Shown here piece by piece: positions 37,016-44,297 of a stretch of DNA of 64,000 nucleotides. The position numbers and the translations under genes were made by a program. The notes below the pieces were generated by a model, which saw only the letters and a list, made by a program, of their open reading frames with translations, searched no databases and was not told the DNA's origin. The DNA comes from Flagellimonas sp. CMM7 (GTDB taxonomy: Bacteria; Bacteroidota; Bacteroidia; Flavobacteriales; Flavobacteriaceae): positions 3,989,501 through 4,053,500 of the forward strand of contig NZ_CP090003.1 of NCBI RefSeq assembly GCF_021390195.1, read 5' to 3'. The number at the start of each line of letters is the position of its first letter. Within the stretch, counting starts at the first letter, position 1.

Positions 37016-37016
37016 A

Positions 37017-37205
37017 ATGAATACATATCTAATTACACCTTATCAAAAAAAGCCTTATTTATTAAAAGTTCCAAAGGCAATCACTATGATTGCTTTTGAA
37101 TCCGCGCTTTACAATAAGCATAAGAATTACTATGATTCACATCTTTTATCTACAATGCCAGAAATGGAGTTGGATGATAAAGGAATCTTTAAAGAGTCAA
37201 AGTAA
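37017..37205 (+). CDS. Phage small protein, first gene of early operon
   Basis: 62 aa from the ATG at 37017 (the TTG at 36993 would lie within the inverted repeat). Starts MNTYLITPYQKKPYLLKVPK. No family recognised. Its stop overlaps the next start (TAATG). Confidence 0.5.
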   Translation: MNTYLITPYQKKPYLLKVPKAITMIAFESALYNKHKNYYDSHLLSTMPEMELDDKGIFKESK

Positions 37206-37366
37206 TGTTCGATTCTCTAAAGATTAGGGTTACCGGTACTAGAGGCAGAGTGATTAAAGTGCGCATTAAAGAATCTGATTTTTACTTCGTTGAAAATCTT
37301 ATGGATTCTTTATTATCTAGTCGAATTAAAATCACTATTGATGGAAAATCCATTTTAAATCTATAA
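37205..37366 (+). CDS. Phage small basic protein
   Basis: 53 aa, starts MFDSLKIRVTGTRGRVIKVR and ends with a short hydrophobic strand. Coupled to the gene before it. Unknown; basic residues suggest nucleic-acid contact. Confidence 0.45.
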   Translation: MFDSLKIRVTGTRGRVIKVRIKESDFYFVENLMDSLLSSRIKITIDGKSILNL

Positions 37367-37367
37367 A

Positions 37368-37481
37368 ATGGAATGTTTTTCTACAGGCCAATTACTTGTT
37401 TTTTATTTCTTCATGATGGCTTTAGGAAGTGGATTAACACTTGCTGTTTTATACATTTTTAAAATGTATCATCATGATTGA
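37368..37481 (+). CDS. Phage 37-aa membrane peptide
   Basis: One membrane helix (LLVFYFFMMALGSGLTLAVL) and a short His/Tyr-rich tail. One base separates it from the gene before; it overlaps the next by 8 bp. Unknown. Confidence 0.45.
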   Translation: MECFSTGQLLVFYFFMMALGSGLTLAVLYIFKMYHHD

Positions 37482-37692
37482 TTTAAAGGAAGGTGATTTT
37501 TTTAGAAAAAAAGGTCAACGAAAATGGCGCTTCATTTCAAAGCTTGTTAAGTTCTCTGAAAATGAATGTAGCCGTTTTAATCATCCTATTGGAACTTTTT
37601 TAGTTTGTGCTAGAGATTGTTCAGAAATAATTGTGACACCTTCAGAAGAAGTTGAAATTTTTAACACTTTTAATGTTTTAAGCGGAAACTAA
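37474..37692 (+). CDS. Phage small protein
   Basis: 72 aa from the ATG at 37474. Beta-type sequence beginning MIDLKEGDFFRKKGQRKWRF, with three Cys and CARDCSE. Coupled to the next gene (TAATG). No family recognised. Confidence 0.5.
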   Translation: MIDLKEGDFFRKKGQRKWRFISKLVKFSENECSRFNHPIGTFLVCARDCSEIIVTPSEEVEIFNTFNVLSGN

Positions 37693-37919
37693 TGATTAAA
37701 GTTGTTTTTAACGCTTTACCACATTTGGATGATGTGAAAGACCGACATGAGGATATTAGCGACCTTCAAAACGTTTTGTTTGCTCGAATGAATAATTTTA
37801 TTCAGATGGATGAAGAAGCTAAAGTTCCTAGAGCTTTTATCACTAAAGAAAAATTCGATTTTGCTTTAAGTGAATATTATAAGGGAATAGAGAAAATTTT
37901 TACAAAAGGAGAAATATAA
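37692..37919 (+). CDS. Phage small acidic protein
   Basis: 75 aa, helical, begins MIKVVFNALPHLDDVKDRHE. Coupled upstream and downstream by TAATG overlaps. Unknown. Confidence 0.5.
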   Translation: MIKVVFNALPHLDDVKDRHEDISDLQNVLFARMNNFIQMDEEAKVPRAFITKEKFDFALSEYYKGIEKIFTKGEI

Positions 37920-38011
37920 TGTTATATTTTAATTTTACTAAGGATTTATTAGACCTTTTAAGTGCAAATGACATAGATTTAAACCGAGATGGAAACATCT
38001 CTTTTTTTTAA
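37919..38011 (+). CDS. Phage 30-aa peptide at the right end
   Basis: MLYFNFTKDLLDLLSANDID continuing to NISFF, coupled to the gene before. Its 3' end overlaps the terminator hairpin and stops 9 bp before the right dif-like site. Confidence 0.4.
   Translation: MLYFNFTKDLLDLLSANDIDLNRDGNISFF
37986..38009 (+). terminator. Terminator at right end of prophage
   Basis: GAGAT-GGAAAC-ATCTC with a run of eight T, ending the early operon 10 bp before the attachment site, which insulates phage transcription from the host. Confidence 0.75.
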
Positions 38012-38019
38012 TCGCCTAT

Positions 38020-38047
38020 TTGTACTATAATTTATATTATGTAAAAT
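38020..38047 (+). other. attR: dif-like site at right prophage end
   Basis: TTGTACTATAA (38020-38030), core TTTATA (38031-38036), TTATGTAAAAT (38037-38047). The right arm differs by one base from the E. coli XerD arm TTATGTTAAAT and by one from the B. subtilis arm TTATGTAAACT. The 11-6-11 layout is that of dif. Joining this right half to the left junction's XerC arm reconstructs the presumed host dif. Confidence 0.75.
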
Positions 38048-38133
38048 AGAATATGTGAAATGTAGATTCAATGCGGTTTTCTTTCCCTTCTATCGGTTTA
38101 AACAAACCATATTCTCCTACAATAAACTAACAG

Positions 38134-38526
38134 CTATGCTTTCGGTTCTGACTTTAATTTCTCAAAAGACATAAAGAAATTGATCCATATATTTCTAGAA
38201 ATCCTAAGAATCAATGGTAATGCTATAAACATGATTATAACGATTAAGCCATACGTGGTAATCAAGCTTAAATCAAAAACTAGGTAGGACAACACAAATG
38301 CCAAGCTTGCAAAGGCAAGTCCAACAGGATAGCTCACATACATGGCCCCATAGAAAAAAGAAGGTTCTATTTTATACTTTGTGTTACAATGACTGCAGCG
38401 TTCTTCCATTTTTAAAGTACTCGACAATTTATACGGATTCTGCTCTGTGTACATGCTTTCATTTTGACAAACAGGACATGTTCCAGTAAGTATACTATAT
38501 AATTTGGTACCTTTTAAAAATTTCAT
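38134..38526 (-). CDS. DUF983 membrane protein
   Basis: 130 aa from the ATG at 38526; the longer frame adds 26 unlikely residues. Zinc-finger-like TCPVCQ near the start and CSHCNTKYKIE further on, then the family motif PSFFYGAMYVSYPVG and two membrane helices. DUF983 is found widely in Flavobacteriia and Proteobacteria; molecular role unknown. Divergent from the AraC gene. Confidence 0.85.
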   Translation of the reverse strand: MKFLKGTKLYSILTGTCPVCQNESMYTEQNPYKLSSTLKMEERCSHCNTKYKIEPSFFYGAMYVSYPVGLAFASLAFVLSYLVFDLSLITTYGLIVIIMFIALPLILRISRNIWINFFMSFEKLKSEPKA

Positions 38527-38678
38527 ACTGAACTCTTTATAACACTGTATATTAATGATTTGCGAAGTAAAATTAACTTCTACCCTTTCGTTTTTGCTTT
38601 GCAAAGGTAGCTACTTGTTTAGAGAAAATAGTAACACAATTAGCCCTAATTATTGTACTTTTAGGACATTATTCTCGT

Positions 38679-39554
38679 ATGCAACACATTCCCATACTAA
38701 ACATTGAACAGTTTGAAAAGGAAGAATCTCTGGCGGATTTTTATAGCAATGACTTGCAACAACATTTAAAAAAGAATGCTCAAATCATTCATAAACCTCA
38801 TAAGCATGACTTTTTTCTTTGTGTGCTGTTCTGTAAAGGTTCAGGTGTTCATGAGATTGATTTTAATACTTATCCAATACGGCCAGGGAGTGTATTTTTC
38901 CTAAAGCCAGGGCAAACCCATTTCTGGAATTTTGACAGCACTCCGGAAGGTTATATTTTCTTTCATACTCCTGACTTTTACGAACTTTACTTTCTGAATA
39001 GGAAGCTTAGCCAATTTCCGTTTTACTACTCCCTTAAAAACCCACCAGACCTTGTTTTAAAGTCGGAAGAGCTAGCAAGCATGGCAGCTCGCTTCAATGA
39101 AATCAATATTGAGTATTATAATGATTCTACATATAAAAAACAGAAGCTTATCACTCTTGTAAACCTTACCTATATTGACTTAACACGACATTACGCAAAT
39201 TATGAGCCTATAAAAAAAGTGTTGTCGTCTACCTATTTACAAGCATTGGAACGTTTGGAAAGTAACATTGAAAAATGCTATAAAACGGAAAAGTCTGCAA
39301 AATTTTATGCAGACAAATTACACATTACCCCTAAGCACCTGAATAGAATTACCAAGGTAACTTTGAACAAAACTACGACAGAATTAATCACTGAACGAGT
39401 TCTGCTAGAAGCCAAACGACTTATAGTACACTCCGGTAACTCCTTAACTGAGGTGGCAGAAAAATTGGGGTACGAAGACTATGCCTACTTCTCCAGAGTT
39501 TTCAAATTAAAGACAGGCAAGACACCATTAGAATTTAAAAAGAACTACCAATAA
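38679..39554 (+). CDS. AraC-family regulator with cupin sensor domain
   Basis: 291 aa. N-terminal cupin (KPHKHDFFLCVLFCKGSGVH; PGQTHFWNF) followed by a C-terminal AraC double HTH (AKFYADKLHITPKHLNRITK; LTEVAEKLGYEDYAYFSRVFK; KTPLEFKK). One-component activator responding to a small molecule. Divergently arranged with DUF983 and convergent with the stress-protein gene; the target is not evident. Confidence 0.9.
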   Translation: MQHIPILNIEQFEKEESLADFYSNDLQQHLKKNAQIIHKPHKHDFFLCVLFCKGSGVHEIDFNTYPIRPGSVFFLKPGQTHFWNFDSTPEGYIFFHTPDFYELYFLNRKLSQFPFYYSLKNPPDLVLKSEELASMAARFNEINIEYYNDSTYKKQKLITLVNLTYIDLTRHYANYEPIKKVLSSTYLQALERLESNIEKCYKTEKSAKFYADKLHITPKHLNRITKVTLNKTTTELITERVLLEAKRLIVHSGNSLTEVAEKLGYEDYAYFSRVFKLKTGKTPLEFKKNYQ

Positions 39555-39569
39555 CATATTCAAAAAGCG

Positions 39570-40376
39570 CTACTGCATGATCAACACAGGGATATCCAGT
39601 TTTTTTGCAATTTGTCTGGCTGAATCTGGCTGAAATGACAGTCCTTTTGTTTGCTTTTTGGTAATACAAAATAACTGAGTGTTGGTTTTCAGTACATAAG
39701 AGGCCAATCCGTCCAAGGCATTGGTTCCTTCAGAAAATACATAGGAAACGGTTTCTTTTGAACTGGTCTCTTCCTCTACCGGCTTATCTTGAGGGCTTCG
39801 AACGCTAAAAAGTTTTAGCGGTTTTGTTGTTTGCTTGTTTAAATCATTAATGACCCCAAGATTGCTTTCTTCAACTTTATTTCCATAAATACCCAAAGAG
39901 ATATCCTTAAAGGAATGTAGTTTATGGTCCTCTCCCACAATTAATACGTTCACATTACAATCGCTCAATACAAATTCGGTAATGCCATTGCCAAGGAAGT
40001 TGGCCAGCTTAGACTTTCGCTTCCCAAGAACTACTATATCTGGCTGTGAATCAGATAGATGTTCTTTAATCGAGCCTTTGATATTACCATAGGCAATTCG
40101 GGAAGTTATTGGAAAATCTTCTTTTTTACTAATTTTTTGGATGAGCTCTTGTAACTGTGCCTTTGTGGTTCTGTTATCCTCATGTATGGCCCGCATTGCG
40201 GACAATTGGTTTTCATATTTAACCACATCGGTTGGCGCTTTTACATATAAGACCTCTACCCTTCCATCAATTACTTTGGCTAGCTGTATAGCATTGGTCA
40301 AGGCAATTTCAGAAGCTTGGGATAAATCCATTAACACCAAAAGTTTGTATTTGCCACTGTCGTTTTTAATACTCAT
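39570..40376 (-). CDS. Universal stress protein (UspA family), two domains
   Basis: 268 aa. Residues ~8-150 are a UspA domain (LVLMDLSQASEIALTNAIQL; VVLGKRKSKLANFLGNGITE with the G-x2-G-x9-G-like ATP loop partly kept). The second half is a shorter degenerate Usp-like domain (QLFCITKKQTKGLSFQPDSA). Cytoplasmic. Family members bind ATP or act as stress adaptors. Confidence 0.82.
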   Translation of the reverse strand: MSIKNDSGKYKLLVLMDLSQASEIALTNAIQLAKVIDGRVEVLYVKAPTDVVKYENQLSAMRAIHEDNRTTKAQLQELIQKISKKEDFPITSRIAYGNIKGSIKEHLSDSQPDIVVLGKRKSKLANFLGNGITEFVLSDCNVNVLIVGEDHKLHSFKDISLGIYGNKVEESNLGVINDLNKQTTKPLKLFSVRSPQDKPVEEETSSKETVSYVFSEGTNALDGLASYVLKTNTQLFCITKKQTKGLSFQPDSARQIAKKLDIPVLIMQ

Positions 40377-40612
40377 GATTTTGTTGTTTTATGCTAGTTT
40401 GTAGGAATATTTTAAAGATAATACTATTACTATCATCATATAACAGTTTAACTTTTGATTAGTAAAAGTATAACATTTAACACCCCTACCCTTTTCATAC
40501 AAATACAGTTAGTGAATGATATAAGAAAAGAGACCAATACAATATTTTCCTTGATGATTTGGAATTAACAAGATGCCTGATAAAAACTATCTAATGGAAA
40601 TACAAAAAAGAA

Positions 40613-41983
40613 TTAAAAAAGATGCTTTATTTTCTTGACCCATTTTATGGGAATGTTATACGGAGCGTAGCGTATGGGGATATCTATCCAATTGGGTTTT
40701 CGAATAATAGCTTTTTTATGAGAGAACAGGTCAAAGGAATGTTTACCATGATATCTCCCAATTCCTGACTGCCCTACCCCACCAAATGGCAATCTTTTAT
40801 TGGTTATTTGCACAACGGTATCATTGATTACCCCACCACCAAAACTATACTTGGCTATAATTCTTTTCTGAAACTTTTTATTGGTGGAAAATACATACAG
40901 CGCCAAAGGATTTTTATATTTCATGACATACTCATGAATATCTTCTCCTGAATCATAGGAAATGATGGGAAGTATAGGGCCAAAAATTTCACCTTTCATC
41001 AAGTCATCTTCAAAGTCAGGTTCATCTACTAATGTTGGCTCTATGAACCGTTCCGTATCATTACAAGTTCCCCCAAAAAGTATGTTCTCTCTATTGACCA
41101 ATCCTTTTAGCCTATTATAATGACTATCTGTGGTTATTCTGGCAAAATCACTGGATTCTTCAATTTGGTCTCCATATAACTTTCTGATATTACGTTTCAA
41201 GGCTTCTACAAGTTCAGTTTTCACCTTCTTTTCAACCAAAATGTAATCAGGAGCAATACATGTCTGTCCGGCATTTAAAAACTTTCCCCAAACAATCCGT
41301 TTTGCTGCCAACTTAATGGACGCGGTCCCATCCACAATGCAGGGGTTCTTTCCACTTAATTCTAAAGTAACCGGGGTAAGATGTTCCGCCGCACTTTTAT
41401 AAACAATTTTTCCTACTCGGGTGCTGCCCGTAAAGAAAATGTAATCCCATTTTTTTTTCAAGAGTTCTTGTGATACAGGAATTCCACCTTCAACAACGCT
41501 AACATATTCTTTTGGAAATATCTTTTTAATTATTTCTGCAATAAGTTTAGAGGTTGTGGGAGTCAATTCTGAAGGTTTAAGCACTACCGTGTTACCTGCC
41601 GCTAAAGCTCCTATCAATGGAGACATAGTCAATAGAAATGGGTAGTTCCAAGGGGCAATGACCAATACATTACCATATGGTTCTGAATGTATCCAATCTG
41701 AAGAGGGAAAATTTGTCCAAGTAGCACTAACCTTCATCGGCTTGCTCCAAAACTCAATATGATCAAGGATATATTTTATTTCTGAAAGCACCATTTGTGT
41801 TTCTGTGGCAAGTGCTTCAAATTTTGGTTTTTTGAAATCTGCGTATAGGGCATCGCAAATAGCATCTTCATTAGCAATCAATTCCTTTTGCAACCGTTTT
41901 AGAAATTGTCTGCGGTAAGCAACACTCTTTGTTTGCTGTGATGCAAAGAATGCTCGTTGTTCTTGTACCAAATTTTCAATCAT
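40613..41983 (-). CDS. Aldehyde dehydrogenase (ALDH3-like)
   Basis: 456 aa, the usual length for the shorter ALDH3/YwdH class. NAD(P) loop FTGSTRVGKIV, general base Glu in TLELSGKNPCIVD, catalytic Cys in NAGQTCIAPDY, and C-terminal LPFGGVGQSGIGRYHG. It oxidises aldehydes, possibly long-chain, to acids. Its C-terminus is hydrophobic/basic (PIRYAPYNIPIKWVKKIK), perhaps for membrane association. Single gene. Confidence 0.92.
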   Translation of the reverse strand: MIENLVQEQRAFFASQQTKSVAYRRQFLKRLQKELIANEDAICDALYADFKKPKFEALATETQMVLSEIKYILDHIEFWSKPMKVSATWTNFPSSDWIHSEPYGNVLVIAPWNYPFLLTMSPLIGALAAGNTVVLKPSELTPTTSKLIAEIIKKIFPKEYVSVVEGGIPVSQELLKKKWDYIFFTGSTRVGKIVYKSAAEHLTPVTLELSGKNPCIVDGTASIKLAAKRIVWGKFLNAGQTCIAPDYILVEKKVKTELVEALKRNIRKLYGDQIEESSDFARITTDSHYNRLKGLVNRENILFGGTCNDTERFIEPTLVDEPDFEDDLMKGEIFGPILPIISYDSGEDIHEYVMKYKNPLALYVFSTNKKFQKRIIAKYSFGGGVINDTVVQITNKRLPFGGVGQSGIGRYHGKHSFDLFSHKKAIIRKPNWIDIPIRYAPYNIPIKWVKKIKHLF

Positions 41984-42121
41984 GTAATTCCAGTTAGCCC
42001 TTCCTTGTATCCATAATAGTGAAGGAGAATTCGGATAAAATTCAGGAATCTAAAGTTACAGCAGATAAAAGAATATTGCTAATTCCTTTCTAGCTTTTGA
42101 AATTATCATATCTATACAACA

Positions 42122-42148
42122 AAAAAGCACCGATTATCGGTGCTTTTT
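42122..42148 (-). terminator. Rho-independent terminator
   Basis: AAAAAGCACCGAT pairs with ATCGGTGCTTTTT around a single T. It lies just past the stop of the minus-strand lipoprotein gene and could work in both directions. Confidence 0.85.
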
Positions 42149-42169
42149 ATGACAAATATTGTTTTAATA

Positions 42170-42964
42170 TTATAGTGTAACCTCTTCCATATTTCCATTG
42201 GGCAAAGTGATAGTGGCTAGGTTATCACAAGTGCCATCGCCAAAATCAACGGTAATGATGAAACCATTTTTGGCTACTCGCATACTTCCGCTGGTTAGAT
42301 TGGCACAAGTAAAATTGCCAGTTAGATCACTTACAGTCTCTATAACATAAGTATTTCCATCTGCTTGTACCTGCCAATTTCCAGACAGACTAAACGTGCT
42401 TGTTTCTAGAATTTCGCCAAAACTAAAACTGAAGGTTTTGGTTCCGCTTTCAGAAATAATACTTTCATCTTCCATTTCAATGGACATTTCACTGGTGACA
42501 GTAAATGAAATGACATTCTGTTCAAGACTGCTCGTCAACACATAATTTCTGGTTCCATTGATTTTAAGATTGCCAATATAAAAATCAGCATAAGTTGCTG
42601 TAAAAGCTGTAGATTCATTACCTACTTGGTATGTAACAGTCAAACTACCATTAATGTTTTCTGTACCGTTGAGAGCACAATTGTTGAACGTAACAACAAA
42701 ACCTGTTTGTGAATATTCGGTTGAATAACAATCATTAGCTTTATTAGAGGATTTTCCTGCAACTGCGTTATTTGCAAAAAGTTCCGCCAAAACGCTATCT
42801 ACAGCACCGGCAGCTTCATCCGTTTCTAAAATATTTTGTAATTCGGTTTGCGTTAATTCTACGTCATCTCCTGAAGAAACACCATCTTCACTACAGCCTT
42901 GTAAGAAAAGAAAGGCGAAAGCGGCAATTGATAATGCATGGATTATTCTAGTTAGTCCATTCAT
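42170..42964 (-). CDS. Lipoprotein of unknown function
   Basis: 264 aa. Lipobox FLFLQGC followed by SEDGVSSGDDVE. The body is beta-rich with repeated NGT/NGS turns (NINGSLTVTYQVGNESTAF; KINGTRNYVLTSS), suggesting a beta-sandwich or lipocalin-like fold. No family recognised. Ends at a clear terminator. Confidence 0.75.
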   Translation of the reverse strand: MNGLTRIIHALSIAAFAFLFLQGCSEDGVSSGDDVELTQTELQNILETDEAAGAVDSVLAELFANNAVAGKSSNKANDCYSTEYSQTGFVVTFNNCALNGTENINGSLTVTYQVGNESTAFTATYADFYIGNLKINGTRNYVLTSSLEQNVISFTVTSEMSIEMEDESIISESGTKTFSFSFGEILETSTFSLSGNWQVQADGNTYVIETVSDLTGNFTCANLTSGSMRVAKNGFIITVDFGDGTCDNLATITLPNGNMEEVTL

Positions 42965-43086
42965 GATACTAAAGTTATGGGGTTATGCTCCACTAACGGA
43001 AAGTGAACTTTTTTAGTGTGCTTTTCTTTGTTTTATCGATGAACTGCTTCCTAGGAAAACAACCCAAATAAAAGCCAGTTTTAACC

Positions 43087-44280
43087 CTAAATCACTTCAA
43101 CAATATCAGTTTGATTGGCATTGAACTGCATTCTTTTTCCAGACCAATATGAAGCAGCAGCCAAATGGGAAGGTTTAACAGCATTTAGTCCAACATCTAT
43201 AGGTGCTGTGAGCTGTGCTCCTGTTTTAATGGCATCAAAAAAGTTTTTGACATGCGCATAGGTAAGATTTTCATCATTTTCAAAAACAACTGGGTCACCT
43301 TTGTGTGGCGTATAGATATATCCGGCTCTAAAAAGCTCCAATTGACCTTCGGTGCCATGAAAAAGGACAGAGTCATGTTGGTTTTTTACTGGCATAACAC
43401 TGCATTCAAAAGTAAAGTTCCACCCTCCTTTATATTGAATAATGGTATTCACGGTATCTGGATTGGTTCTGTCATCTTTAAGGTGATATATACCTCCTGT
43501 TGTAACTGCATTCATAGGGTCTGTATCATCCATCATCCATTGCGCCACATCACCCCAATGGGTCAGGAGATCAGATAGGATGCCTGTTCCATATTCCTTG
43601 TAATGGCGCCAACCATCATATCTTGGCCAGTAGTAATCCATTTTTTGTGAAGGTCCAAGAAATGTTTCCCATTTAAAGTTATTGGGCATAGGTTGTTGCT
43701 CCAATAATCTTCTTTGCCAGCCAAAATTGCTCCATACAGCTCTAACAAAGACCATATCGCCCAATTTTTTGGAGCCTCCAAAGAATTCTTCCTTTACCCT
43801 CTGATACATCTGTCCGCTTCGTTGTTGGGTACCCGTTTGGCAAACAACCCCGCTATTGGCTACCGCTTCTTTTAGCATAGGTCCCTCGTTGTAGTGCAAG
43901 GTTACGGGTTTCTCTAGGAGTAGATGTTTTCCTGTTGCTAAAATTCGGATTGCATAATTTTTATGTAAATGATCAGGTGTGGCCAACAGTACCGCATCAA
44001 CGTTATCATTGGCCAATACTTCTTCCAAATCATAGGTCATTGGAATTTTGCCCAACTCCAAATAATCCGTTGTTCTTTTTACTTGCTCATCCCAAACATC
44101 GCAAAACATTATTGGTCTTACTTGATTGGTCTTCAACATTTCTCCAAGCACCCATCTTCCGCGCCTCCCCGCTCCTACTACTGCAAGGCCTATTTTATCA
44201 TTAGACCCAAGAATATTTCCATAAGATGCTGCGGTCAAAGCCGCAGCTCCAGTTCCTATTATAAAGTCTCTTCTCTTCAT
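43087..44280 (-). CDS. Gfo/Idh/MocA-family oxidoreductase, Tat-exported
   Basis: 397 aa. Twin-arginine signal (MKRRDFIIGTGAAALTAASY), then Rossmann GAGRRGRWVL, the family EKP motif (HLLLEKPVTLH), and the C-terminal domain with GTGILSDLLTHWGDVAQWM. These enzymes oxidise or isomerise sugars using NAD(P), bound before export when Tat-dependent. Tail of a two-gene minus-strand unit with the hydrolase at 44298 (17 bp apart). Confidence 0.9.
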   Translation of the reverse strand: MKRRDFIIGTGAAALTAASYGNILGSNDKIGLAVVGAGRRGRWVLGEMLKTNQVRPIMFCDVWDEQVKRTTDYLELGKIPMTYDLEEVLANDNVDAVLLATPDHLHKNYAIRILATGKHLLLEKPVTLHYNEGPMLKEAVANSGVVCQTGTQQRSGQMYQRVKEEFFGGSKKLGDMVFVRAVWSNFGWQRRLLEQQPMPNNFKWETFLGPSQKMDYYWPRYDGWRHYKEYGTGILSDLLTHWGDVAQWMMDDTDPMNAVTTGGIYHLKDDRTNPDTVNTIIQYKGGWNFTFECSVMPVKNQHDSVLFHGTEGQLELFRAGYIYTPHKGDPVVFENDENLTYAHVKNFFDAIKTGAQLTAPIDVGLNAVKPSHLAAASYWSGKRMQFNANQTDIVEVI

Positions 44281-44297
44281 CTTATTTTGGTTAGAAA

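Larger units (their letters stand above)
36312..37016. other. Phage intergenic region, candidate origin and control region
   Basis: 705 bp without a supported gene, the largest gap in the phage. It contains a 71-nt stem-loop (36350-36420), a GCCGATTTATCGGC hairpin (36434-36447), a terminator (36470-36490), a GTAGCACG/CGTGCTAC hairpin (36643-36670), a long AT-rich stretch, a promoter (36921-36953) and an operator-like inverted repeat at its right end. This density of structure fits an ssDNA-phage origin. Confidence 0.55.
23279..38036 (+). mobile_element. Integrated tailless (probably ssDNA) phage, about 14.8 kb, inserted at dif
   Basis: All but one candidate gene lies on the + strand, between two dif-like sites with the identical core TTTATA. 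The content is gpII-like replication initiator, double-jelly-roll-like capsid candidate, small membrane proteins, basic peptide, endolysin, holin, fibre and pectate-lyase-like protein. No integrase, terminase, portal, tail or Walker A (GxxxxGK[ST]) protein was found among the translated frames. Rolling-circle initiator plus capsid without an ATPase points to a FLiP-like or Obscuriviridae-like ssDNA phage; an inovirus is unlikely because no Zot-type ATPase is present. Confidence 0.8.

Noticed and set aside
23279..38036. Prophage as a filamentous (inovirus) element
   Set aside because: The gpII-like initiator and dif integration fit, but no Zot/gpI ATPase, gpIII-like adhesin or gpV-like protein is present, whereas a holin and M15 endolysin imply lysis.
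23279..38036. Prophage as a tailed phage remnant
   Set aside because: No terminase, portal, protease, tail tube, tape measure or integrase gene, and the gene set is compact and complete-looking rather than decayed.
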